In this document: positions 39,606 through 47,708 of the stretch, piece by piece
Layout: every line of letters begins with the position of its first letter
Numbering within the stretch: position 1 is the stretch's first letter
Assembly (NCBI GenBank): GCA_041653995.1
Contig: JBAZEK010000001.1
Coordinates: 806,001 to 870,000, forward strand
Direction of reading: 5' to 3'
Length of the DNA: 64,000 nt
Source of the DNA: Dehalococcoidia bacterium
Lineage (GTDB): Bacteria; Chloroflexota; Dehalococcoidia; GIF9; UBA5629
Position numbers and translations under genes: made by a program
Notes under the pieces: model-generated
The model's input: only the letters and a program-made list of their open reading frames with translations
Told to the model about the DNA's origin: nothing
The model's database searches: none

Positions 39606-41354
39606 TCACTCGGCACGGAAATCTGTTCCTTTCACGGCAACACCTGATTTAATAAGGTAATCATAATAGCCGGTCAGTTTGAGCAGGACCCTGGCGGCAC
39701 GATCGCCGGATGTATAGTCATAGTGATTGCCCGCCAGCTTTACCTGTTCCTCCGTGAAGGTCGTAGTAATGACCGGCTTACCGTAGCTCTCGATCCACTG
39801 GGAGCTGAGCGCTCGCATCAGCCTTACGATCATATCATTGATAATATCCAGGCGCGACCGGCCGGTTTTTGCCAGCATGGCTTTGCCGCTGGCCAGCTCG
39901 AGCAGGTCGTCCACCAGCACATCATCGATCTTGCCCGAGAAACGGGCGGCGATCATAGTAACTGCAAGGTCCTCCACCTCCATTTTACCTTGAAGGCCAA
40001 GCACCCAGGCAAGCATATCGATGAGTTGCTTGATGGCGGTCTCAGTCTTATATACGTTGCCCGACTTGATATCTTCAATAATTGGAATAATGGCCCTCAG
40101 GGCGCTATCCCTTTTAGCCAGGTCCTCCGGCGACATCTTCTGTTCCTGGCTGGAGCGCTGCTGTAGTAGCAGGTTGCCGAACAGGGTAAAGCCGCCGAAA
40201 CCCATGAATATTAGTGAATCGACTGTTTCCAGCTCCAGCAGCCTGGCGGGCGCCGTCAGATAGGCGATGAAATTGCGGTCGCCCGCAGGGTCTACCGGAT
40301 TGGCGTGGCTCCATCTGGGCGGAAAGATATTATTAAACTCCTCGATGGTCTTTTCAGGCAATTTAACCACATTCAGCCCGCCCTCTTCGCAGGCTTCGGC
40401 GCAGAGCACGCCGTAGCTGCCGCCGGGAGTTATAATAGCCACGTTGCGTCCCCTCGGCAGAGGCTGAGTCAAACACCCGATGGCGACATCGAGCATCTCC
40501 TCAGGGCTGTCGACCCGCATGGCGCCCATTTTTTTAAAGGCCGCGTCATATACGGCATCGCTGCCCGCCATGGCGCCCGAATGCGATCGTATAGCCTCGG
40601 CCGCCGCCGCCGTTTTTCCCGGCTTTAACACGATAACAGGTTTATTGCGGGTGACTTCGGAAACTATATCCATGAACCTGGCGCCGTCATTGAGACCCTC
40701 AATATAGGTCATTATCGCTTTAACCCTGGTATCCTTCCCGAAGTAATCGATGTAATCCTCAATCTGCACATCCGCTGCGCATCCGCAGCTTACGTAATGC
40801 GTGAAACCTACGCCTCGTTCGTATCCGGCCACCACCACCGCAGCGCCGACATTGCCTCCCTGCGATACAAAGGCCAGCTGCCCGTCCCTGACCAGCAAAG
40901 GCATCATAAAAGCCGCAAGAGAAGATGACGAGCTCCAGTAACCCATGCAGTTCGGCCCTATGAACCTGATATTGCCGCTGCGCGCTATGCCCAGCACCTC
41001 GTCCTGAAGTTTCTTTCCTTCAGGACCCACCTCCGCAAAGCCGGCCGATATGATGACCGCCGATTTAACCCCCTTCTTCACGCAATCCAGCATAACTCCC
41101 GCTACATGTTCGGCCGGGATGGTGAAAACAGCCAGGTCTACGGGTCCAGGGATATCGGTTACCCTGGGATAAACCGTCAGCCCCTGTATCACACTTTCTT
41201 TAGTATTGACCGGATAAATAGGCCCTTTAAAGCTATGAATAAGGCTGGTTATGGTGGAGAAGCCCCATTTGTTGCGGTTGTTGGTGGCTCCTATGTGTGC
41301 GACCGAGGCCGGGTTAAAGAGGGGATCCAGATCCCTGATAATGTCTCTATTCAT
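39606..41354 (-). CDS. CoA-binding acyl-CoA synthetase (ADP-forming), alpha-type only
   Basis: A 582-residue protein of the NDP-forming acetyl-CoA synthetase alpha family. The CoA-binding Rossmann domain starts P-L-F-N-P-A-S-V-A-H-I-G, the CoA-ligase domain carries the phospho-histidine (about His258) in R-S-H-S-G-A-M-A-G-S-D, and I-I-T-P-G-G-S-Y-G is present. No ATP-grasp domain follows. Instead the last 150 residues are helical and unrecognised. It may need a separate beta subunit, which is not in the window, or do something other than ATP synthesis. ATG at 41354 has GAGGG 8 bases upstream; a GTG at 41369 is less likely. Confidence 0.82.
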   Translation of the reverse strand: MNRDIIRDLDPLFNPASVAHIGATNNRNKWGFSTITSLIHSFKGPIYPVNTKESVIQGLTVYPRVTDIPGPVDLAVFTIPAEHVAGVMLDCVKKGVKSAVIISAGFAEVGPEGKKLQDEVLGIARSGNIRFIGPNCMGYWSSSSSLAAFMMPLLVRDGQLAFVSQGGNVGAAVVVAGYERGVGFTHYVSCGCAADVQIEDYIDYFGKDTRVKAIMTYIEGLNDGARFMDIVSEVTRNKPVIVLKPGKTAAAAEAIRSHSGAMAGSDAVYDAAFKKMGAMRVDSPEEMLDVAIGCLTQPLPRGRNVAIITPGGSYGVLCAEACEEGGLNVVKLPEKTIEEFNNIFPPRWSHANPVDPAGDRNFIAYLTAPARLLELETVDSLIFMGFGGFTLFGNLLLQQRSSQEQKMSPEDLAKRDSALRAIIPIIEDIKSGNVYKTETAIKQLIDMLAWVLGLQGKMEVEDLAVTMIAARFSGKIDDVLVDDLLELASGKAMLAKTGRSRLDIINDMIVRLMRALSSQWIESYGKPVITTTFTEEQVKLAGNHYDYTSGDRAARVLLKLTGYYDYLIKSGVAVKGTDFRAE

Positions 41355-41414
41355 GTTATAGGCCCTCACAATCCATAGACTCTGAACAGTCCGAGCTGTA
41401 AATTAAAAAATGCC

Positions 41415-41443
41415 TTGAGATTCAAAGCATCATGCTTTATAAT
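41415..41443 (+). promoter_or_regulatory. Promoter of nitronate-monooxygenase-family gene 1
   Basis: TTGAGA (41415-41420), a 17-base spacer, then TATAAT (41438-41443). The start would lie near 41450, leaving a leader of about 95 bases. Confidence 0.72.
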
Positions 41444-41452
41444 AACACCCCG

Positions 41453-41522
41453 GCAGGTGTCCGACAAATTCGATTCGTTCGTTATAAGATTGCTCATATA
41501 CGATGCTTATCACGATACCTGC
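41453..41522 (+). promoter_or_regulatory. Leader closed by a long-range stem before NMO gene 1
   Basis: GCAGGTGTC (41453-41461) can pair with GATACCTGC (41514-41522): nine pairs, one of them G-U. The stem encloses about 50 bases and sits between the transcription start and the AAGGAG ribosome site. It may be a regulatory fold or chance; I do not match it to a known riboswitch. Confidence 0.3.
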
Positions 41523-41546
41523 AACTAATTTCATAAGGAGCGAATG

Positions 41547-42599
41547 ATGCTTAAAACCCGCATGACCGAGCTGTTCGGATGCAAGCACCCTATCATGCTG
41601 GCGGGCATGAACTGGGTAACCACCCCGGAACTGGTGGCCGCAGTCTGCAACGCGGGCGGACTGGGCATATTCGCCACTGCCAGGTGCACACCCGAGGAAA
41701 CGAGAAAAAACATTAATGAGATCAGGAAGCTGACCGATCAGCCTTTCGGCATCAACCAGCTTCTGATTCTGGGGCAGGTGGCCCGTGACACCATCCAGGT
41801 GGCCATCGAGGAAAAGGTCCCCGTAATCAACTATACCCTGGGCAAACCATGGTTTATCGACGACGTGCATAAATACGGCGGCAAGGTGATCGGCACTACC
41901 GCCTTCGTTAAACACGCTATCAAGGCCGCCGAGCTGGGATGCGACGCCATCGTCGTTACCGGCACCGAGGCCGCCGCACACGGCGAAGAGGCCTCCACGC
42001 TGGTCATGCTTCCCATCGTCGCCGGCAAGGTTAAAATCCCCATCATTTCAGCCGGTGGATACGGAGACGGCAGGGGCCTGGCGGCGGCATTATCACTGGG
42101 CGCCAGCGCCATCTCCATGGGAACACGCTTCGCCCTGACCAAAGAGAGTATGGTGCACGAGAACTTCAAGCAGCTCTGCCTTAAAGCCAACGAGAACGAT
42201 ACAATCGTGAGCACCAAGTTCGACGGCATGCGCGGCCGCGCCCTTAAAACACCCGTTACCGAGCGTATCGCCAGGGGAGGATTCCCGATGGTAGACGCGT
42301 TCAGGGGCGCCTACGAAACCAAGCAGCTGTTCAACCTGAGCTGGCCGAAATTTATCGGAATGAGCTTTTCCATGATGGGATCGGACGATCAGCATCCCCT
42401 GTGGGTGCAGGCGCGCCAGGCCGCAGGCTATCGCCGCCATACGCTGGCCATCTACGACGGAAATATGAAGGACGGCATATACTTTGCCGGACAGATACTG
42501 GGCGCCTGCAACGACGTGCCCACGGTGGCCGAGCTCGTCGACAGGATTATGGTCGAGGCCGAAGCGACCCTCAAAAAGACTTATTCGATGCTGGCCTGA
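41547..42599 (+). CDS. NAD(P)H-dependent flavin oxidoreductase / nitronate monooxygenase family, copy 1
   Basis: FMN-dependent TIM-barrel enzyme of about 350 residues. N-terminal T-R-M-T-E-L-F-G-C-K-H-P-I-M-L-A-G-M and C-N-A-G-G-L-G-I-F are the family start. V-T-G-T-E-A-A-A-H-G near 132-141 and I-S-A-G-G-Y-G-D-G-R-G near 166-176 bind FMN phosphate. Members oxidise nitronates or reduce enoyl-ACP (FabK) or quinones, so the substrate is open. Two adjacent ATGs exist (41544, 41547); AAGGAG is better spaced to the second. It is one of three paralogs within 3.3 kb. Confidence 0.88.
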   Translation: MLKTRMTELFGCKHPIMLAGMNWVTTPELVAAVCNAGGLGIFATARCTPEETRKNINEIRKLTDQPFGINQLLILGQVARDTIQVAIEEKVPVINYTLGKPWFIDDVHKYGGKVIGTTAFVKHAIKAAELGCDAIVVTGTEAAAHGEEASTLVMLPIVAGKVKIPIISAGGYGDGRGLAAALSLGASAISMGTRFALTKESMVHENFKQLCLKANENDTIVSTKFDGMRGRALKTPVTERIARGGFPMVDAFRGAYETKQLFNLSWPKFIGMSFSMMGSDDQHPLWVQARQAAGYRRHTLAIYDGNMKDGIYFAGQILGACNDVPTVAELVDRIMVEAEATLKKTYSMLA

Positions 42600-42618
42600 G
42601 CACTACTTCAGCTAATAG

Positions 42619-42650
42619 AAAAGGGGAGGTTATTACACCTCCCCTTTTTT
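42619..42650. terminator. Bidirectional intrinsic terminator
   Basis: AAAAGGGGAGGT and ACCTCCCCTTTT are a perfect 12-bp inverted repeat with a 6-base loop, followed by more Ts on the plus strand and preceded by As. It lies between converging NMO genes and can end both transcripts. Confidence 0.92.
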
Positions 42651-42667
42651 TATAAAATGTATCTCCG

Positions 42668-43648
42668 TTATTTCAGGCGCGAACCTTTGAGCAGCGCCTC
42701 CGCCTGTTTTACCATCCTGTCCAACAGCTCCTTGCAGCTTACCACATCGTGGATTAGGCCGATAGACTGCCCGACCGGCACCAGGCCGGCCTCCATATCG
42801 CCGTCGTCCCAGATCGCCGTCTGGCGCAGGCCCGACAGGAAAGGCGCCAGCTCGTTGATCGTGGCATGCTTGGCTTCCATGTCCTGGATTTGCTTAAGTA
42901 TGGCATTCTTCATGGCACGTCCCTGGAATCCGGTCGTCTTGCCGTAGAGCATGGTATCAAATTCCTGCCTGTTGACGAGATCCTGCTTGACCTTATCGTT
43001 CATGCGGCACTCGGTGGTGGCCATGAACCTGGATGCCATCATGACGCCTTCAGCTCCCAGCACAATTGCCGCAGCCAGGGATCTGCCGTCGGCAATGCCA
43101 CCGGTCGTAATAACAGGTATTTTAACCGTTTCCGCCATGCGCGGGGTGAGCACCATAGTGGTCACATCGTCCATCAAAGGATGTCCACCCTCCTCCACAC
43201 CGGCAGCGATAACGGCGTCATATCCGGCCTTCTCTGCATGGACTGCATGCCTGACCGATCCGAGCTTATGAATGAATTTACAGCCGGCGTCATGCGCTCG
43301 CTTGATAGCGTCAGGACCGAAGAACTTATCGACCGGCGTGCCCGAGATCTCGAATGCGGGCACCTTCTCAGCGACACAGGCGTCAAACCAGTCGGCGTAC
43401 ATCTCCTTGGTTATGCGAAAAGACGGCAGCAGGGACAGGTTCACGGAAAACGGCTTGTCAGTTTTTTCCCTGGTCTCCCTGATGGCCTGTCGCATCTCCT
43501 TGCCGTCTTTGTAATTGGCGGCCGTGATATTACCCAGGCCGCCTGCATTACTGATGGCCGCGCAGAGATCAGGTTTGCACAGCCACATCATGCCGCCACA
43601 CATAATCGGGTGCTTGATGCCAAACAGCTCGGTCATTCTGGTTTTCAT
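42668..43648 (-). CDS. NAD(P)H-dependent flavin oxidoreductase / nitronate monooxygenase family, copy 2
   Basis: A 326-residue paralog. The start M-K-T-R-M-T-E-L-F-G-I-K-H-P-I-M-C-G-G-M and S-N-A-G-G-L-G match copy 1. The FMN phosphate region reads V-I-T-T-G-G-I-A-D-G-R-S-L-A-A-A, and G-V-E-E-G-G-H replaces T-E-A-A-A-H-G near 151, the version seen in classic nitronate monooxygenases. It is therefore the most divergent of the three and may act on another substrate. Transcribed opposite to copies 1 and 3 from an extended minus-10 promoter. Confidence 0.88.
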   Translation of the reverse strand: MKTRMTELFGIKHPIMCGGMMWLCKPDLCAAISNAGGLGNITAANYKDGKEMRQAIRETREKTDKPFSVNLSLLPSFRITKEMYADWFDACVAEKVPAFEISGTPVDKFFGPDAIKRAHDAGCKFIHKLGSVRHAVHAEKAGYDAVIAAGVEEGGHPLMDDVTTMVLTPRMAETVKIPVITTGGIADGRSLAAAIVLGAEGVMMASRFMATTECRMNDKVKQDLVNRQEFDTMLYGKTTGFQGRAMKNAILKQIQDMEAKHATINELAPFLSGLRQTAIWDDGDMEAGLVPVGQSIGLIHDVVSCKELLDRMVKQAEALLKGSRLK

Positions 43649-43686
43649 CTCTCTTCTCCTCTGTGAACCAATGTAAAATTTATGCG

Positions 43687-43767
43687 ATTATAACATGCCG
43701 ATCAGCTTGAGGTAAAGTTGACTAACCAATCAATCATTTTGACAACGGCGACCTTTTTTGAGATTAT
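43687..43767. promoter_or_regulatory. Divergent promoters between NMO genes 2 and 3
   Basis: Minus strand: TGTTATAAT extended minus-10 (TATAAT at 43687-43692) with TTACCT 17 bases upstream, for gene 2. Plus strand: TTGACA (43739-43744), a 17-base spacer and GATTAT (43762-43767), for gene 3. Confidence 0.5.
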
Positions 43768-43809
43768 TACCGTTCGAAAGGTATCAATTAATAATGGAGG
43801 TTTGAACTC

Positions 43810-44838
43810 GTGAAAACCAGAATAACGGAGCTCTTCGGAATAAAACATCCCATTGTGTTATCGGGAATGGCCTTCGTCAGCCTGCCCAGGCTGGTCGCGG
43901 CGGTCAGCAACGCAGGCGGACTGGGTATTTTCAACAGCGTGGCAAACTCTCCCGACCAACTCAAGGGCATTATCCAGGAGATCAAGACACTGACGGACAA
44001 GCCTTTCGCTATAAACGTCACCCTTATATTCCCCAACGGAAAAGAGAATGCCGAGATGGCGCTGGCCGAGAAGGCTCCTATAATTAACTTCGCCCTGGGT
44101 AAGGGCGACTGGATCATCAAGCAGGCTCATACCTACGGCGGCAAGGTCGTGTCCACGGTAGCCACGGAACGCCATGCCATCAGGGCGGCCGAGCAGGGCG
44201 CCGACGGCATTATCGTCACCGGGCACGAGGCGGCAGCACATGGCGGCGATGTGGGCGGCATGGTTCTGCTGCCGCAAATAGCCAGCAAGGTAAAGATACC
44301 CATCATCTCCGCCGGCGGATACTGCGACGGGCGCGGACTGGCTGCGGCTCTGGCCCTGGGCGCCGATGCCATCGCCATGGGCACACGTTTCGTGGTAACC
44401 CAGGAATGCGATGTGCATCCCAATATCAAACAGACTGCAATGAAATGTCAGATGGAAGAGACGATATATTCGGCGGGCATCGACGGCCTGCCCGGGCGAT
44501 GGTACGCCAATAAGAAGGCTCTTGAGATGGCTAACAGCAAGACTTCATATATGGAGGCGCTCAAAGCCGGCTGGGCGATGAGAAAACAGGTGGATACCCC
44601 CATCTGGAAGCTGCTTGCAGGCAGCCTTCAGAAAAGGGGCGTACAGCAGCTGGCGCAGCAGGCCATCGGCATAGACGCGCTGGGTAAAATCCTGGACGAG
44701 GGCGACCTGGAGAACGGCGTGGTGCCGTTCGGCCAGGTTGTAGGCCGCATACGCGACCTGCCCACCTGCAAAGAGCTGATCGAGCGCATCGTGGCCGAGG
44801 CGGAGGAAACCATCAAAGGGCTTCAGGCAAAGGTTTAA
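43810..44838 (+). CDS. NAD(P)H-dependent flavin oxidoreductase / nitronate monooxygenase family, copy 3
   Basis: A 342-residue paralog closest to copy 1: K-T-R-I-T-E-L-F-G-I-K-H-P-I-V-L-S-G-M, S-N-A-G-G-L-G-I-F-N, V-T-G-H-E-A-A-A-H-G-G-D and I-S-A-G-G-Y-C-D-G-R-G. The C-terminal half has its own W-K-L-L-A-G-S-L-Q-K and differs most between copies, which suggests different substrates. GTG start with GGAGG 9 bases upstream. The fused acyl-CoA synthetase gene follows 105 bases later, so a shared transcript is possible. Confidence 0.88.
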   Translation: MKTRITELFGIKHPIVLSGMAFVSLPRLVAAVSNAGGLGIFNSVANSPDQLKGIIQEIKTLTDKPFAINVTLIFPNGKENAEMALAEKAPIINFALGKGDWIIKQAHTYGGKVVSTVATERHAIRAAEQGADGIIVTGHEAAAHGGDVGGMVLLPQIASKVKIPIISAGGYCDGRGLAAALALGADAIAMGTRFVVTQECDVHPNIKQTAMKCQMEETIYSAGIDGLPGRWYANKKALEMANSKTSYMEALKAGWAMRKQVDTPIWKLLAGSLQKRGVQQLAQQAIGIDALGKILDEGDLENGVVPFGQVVGRIRDLPTCKELIERIVAEAEETIKGLQAKV

Positions 44839-44943
44839 ATCTCTGTGTCCAGCGGCTGCCGTTAAATTAGTTACTCCCCTCATACCGCTTCATTATGCTA
44901 ATATCTTTATGTGTTTTAAGCAGTATTCTGCGGGAGCGAGACA

Positions 44944-47664
44944 ATGACACAGAGCACAGACACCCTCCAGCTGGACAGATTCAACAGGACCGTAGCCCTC
45001 AAGGACGGATCGGTTTTACATCTCCGGCCCATTATGCCGGACGATGAAAACCGGCTGATGGCCTTCTTCCTGCGCCTGAGCGGGCGTACCATATACTTGC
45101 GATATCACCATGTGCTTACCGACCTGTCCAGGGAGGAGGCGCACCAGTATTCCAATATTGATTACGACAACACCTTTGCGGTGGTGGGAATACAGGGAGA
45201 AGGGGACAATGAAAGCATCATAGGTGTCGGCCGATACTGGAGGCTATCACAGCCCAACAGAGCGGAGATCGCCTTTATAGTTGAGGACCCTCATCAGCGC
45301 AAGGGAATCGGCACGCACCTGCTGGAGCTGCTGGCCGCGGCCGCCCGCGAGCACGGGATAGGTGTATTCGAGGCCGAGGTGCTGCCCGAAAACACCGACA
45401 TGATCGACGTGCTGCAGGATAGCGGCTTCAAACAGCTCGAAAAAATCACCGAGTCTCACGGATGGAGGGGTGTATACAGCATAGCTCAAACGCCCCTGGT
45501 GGAGCAGAAGTCAGCGGAGCGTGAGAAGGTCGCCTCCATCGCTTCCATACGTAAATTCATGTTCCCGCGGTCCATCGCCGTTCTGGGCGCATCCAACAAA
45601 CCGGGTATCGGCAATGCGCTGGTCAAAGACCTGATCAAGAACGAATATAACGGTATTATCTACCCGGTCAATCCCAAAGATGAGGTCGTATCATCGATCA
45701 AGGCATATCCATCCGTTCTTGATATTCCCGGCCAGGTGGATATGGCTATTGTGGCTGTCGCGGCAGAGAGGATACAGCCTTTGATCGAAGAATGCGGCAG
45801 GAAGGGAGTAAAAAGCCTGGTTATCATTACCGCCGGCTTCTCCGAGATGGGGGGTGAAGGCATCGAGAGGGAGAGGAAATTACTGAATACCGCCGGGGCA
45901 TACGGTATGCGCATTATCGGCCCCAACTGCCTGGGTATCCAGAATACCAATCCCACTGTCAATATGAATGCCAGTTTTGCGCCTATCTATCCGCTGCACG
46001 GCAGAACCGCCTTCGGCAGCCAGAGCGGCGCACTGGGCGGCGCCATCATCAGTTACGCCATTCAAATCAACCTGGGCCTCTCGAATTTCGTCAGCATCGG
46101 TAACGGAGCGGACGTCACCGGCAACGAGCTGCTTCAGTACTGGGCGGAGGACCCCGACACCAACCTGATACTTCTTTACCTCGAATCGTTCGGAAACCCG
46201 CGCAAATTTGCTCGCATCGCACGTGAAACAACGCTTAAGAAACCTGTAGTAATAGTGAAAAGCGGGCGCTCGGCCGTGGGCGCGCGCGCTGCCGCTTCTC
46301 ATACGGGCGCGCTGGCATCGGATGATACCGCCACTACGGCACTTATCAAACAGACCGGCATGCTGAGGTGCAATACACTGGAGGAGCTCTTCGATACCGC
46401 CCTGCTGCTGTCGAACCAGCCGATACCAAAAGGCAACCGGGTCGCTATTCTGACCAACGGCGGCGGCGCCGGCATCATGGCCGCCGATGCACTGGCAGCC
46501 CATGGCTTTCAACTTCCGATCCTCTCGGATAAAGCCCGCAGCGCCCTCAAATCGTTCCTGCCTCCCAAGTCCAGCTACATGAATCCCATCGATACCACCG
46601 CCGCCGTATCGCCCGACCAGTACCGCCAGGCTCTCAACGTGATATTGCAGGAGGATATAGATGCCCTTATCATCATCTATATCCCGCCCATGGAGTTCAT
46701 GATCGAACTGATGAGGGGAGTTATACGTGAAATGGCTCCGTCATTCCGCGCCAAAGGCATACCCGTCCTGGCCAACTTCCTCGGCCTCGAATCGAGGTTG
46801 GTTGTTGGATCCAAAGAGGAAGGTTATGTCCCCACCTACGTTTTTCCGGAGTCGACCGCGCATGCGCTGGCCAAATCGTATGAATACAGCGAGAGATTGA
46901 AACGTCCCCTGGGAAACATACCCTCATTTACAGATATAAACAAGGCCGGAGCTGAAAAGGTGATCCAGGATGCGCTGGCACGCACGGATAAACATCCGGT
47001 CTGGCTGGATACCGTAGAGATAGTTAAGCTGTTCTCCGCCTACGGTATCAAGTTCGCTCAGTCCGGCGTCGCCGCCACGGCCCAGCAGGCGGCCAAGATG
47101 GCCGATGGTATCGGCTACCCGGTGGCACTGAAGCTGTTCTCATCAACGATCTCCCATAAGACCGATGTGGGCGGCGTGATACTCAACCTGGGATCCGCGA
47201 CGGAGGTCAAAAAGGCCTATGCACAAATCGAGCAAAACCTGGAGAAGATATCGCGCAAGTCTGAGATGCAGGGCGTGACGGTGCAGAAGATGTTAACAGG
47301 CGGCGTTGAGCTCATAGTGGGCGTTACCGAGGATAAATTTTTCGGGCCGCTGATAATGTTCGGGCTGGGCGGCATCTACACCGAGCTGTTCAAAGACGTG
47401 GATTTCAGGATCCACCCGCTGACCGATTACGATGCCCATGAGATGCTTGCCTCTTTCAAAGCACATAAGATACTGGACGGATGGAGGGGCGCGCCACCCT
47501 CCGATACGGCGGCCATAGAGGACGTGCTTCTCAGGGTTTCAGCTCTGATCGAGGATATCCCTGAAATACAGGACCTCGATCTTAATCCACTCATAGCTAT
47601 GCCGGTTGGAGAAGGCTGCGTGGTGGCGGATGCCAGAATATCCGTCTCACCGATTTCTGTATAA
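44944..47664 (+). CDS. GNAT-fused ADP-forming acyl-CoA synthetase, copy 1
   Basis: A 906-residue fusion. Residues about 15-190 are a GNAT acetyltransferase (acetyl-CoA loop D-P-H-Q-R-K-G-I-G-T-H-L near 117-128). Next is the CoA-binding domain (F-P-R-S-I-A-V-L-G-A-S-N-K-P near 207), a ligase domain with phospho-histidine His453 in A-S-H-T-G-A-L-A-S-D-D, and an ATP-grasp domain at the end (K-T-D-V-G-G-V, G-L-G-G-I-Y-T-E-L). The parts are those of protein acetyltransferase Pat, but with GNAT first. It may acylate proteins or make acyl-CoA with ATP yield; the intact His453 favours real synthetase activity. Confidence 0.9.
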   Translation: MTQSTDTLQLDRFNRTVALKDGSVLHLRPIMPDDENRLMAFFLRLSGRTIYLRYHHVLTDLSREEAHQYSNIDYDNTFAVVGIQGEGDNESIIGVGRYWRLSQPNRAEIAFIVEDPHQRKGIGTHLLELLAAAAREHGIGVFEAEVLPENTDMIDVLQDSGFKQLEKITESHGWRGVYSIAQTPLVEQKSAEREKVASIASIRKFMFPRSIAVLGASNKPGIGNALVKDLIKNEYNGIIYPVNPKDEVVSSIKAYPSVLDIPGQVDMAIVAVAAERIQPLIEECGRKGVKSLVIITAGFSEMGGEGIERERKLLNTAGAYGMRIIGPNCLGIQNTNPTVNMNASFAPIYPLHGRTAFGSQSGALGGAIISYAIQINLGLSNFVSIGNGADVTGNELLQYWAEDPDTNLILLYLESFGNPRKFARIARETTLKKPVVIVKSGRSAVGARAAASHTGALASDDTATTALIKQTGMLRCNTLEELFDTALLLSNQPIPKGNRVAILTNGGGAGIMAADALAAHGFQLPILSDKARSALKSFLPPKSSYMNPIDTTAAVSPDQYRQALNVILQEDIDALIIIYIPPMEFMIELMRGVIREMAPSFRAKGIPVLANFLGLESRLVVGSKEEGYVPTYVFPESTAHALAKSYEYSERLKRPLGNIPSFTDINKAGAEKVIQDALARTDKHPVWLDTVEIVKLFSAYGIKFAQSGVAATAQQAAKMADGIGYPVALKLFSSTISHKTDVGGVILNLGSATEVKKAYAQIEQNLEKISRKSEMQGVTVQKMLTGGVELIVGVTEDKFFGPLIMFGLGGIYTELFKDVDFRIHPLTDYDAHEMLASFKAHKILDGWRGAPPSDTAAIEDVLLRVSALIEDIPEIQDLDLNPLIAMPVGEGCVVADARISVSPISV

Positions 47665-47708
47665 TATGGATTGATTGGCCCCCGGTGCCCCTCATGTGAA
47701 GGAGTGCA

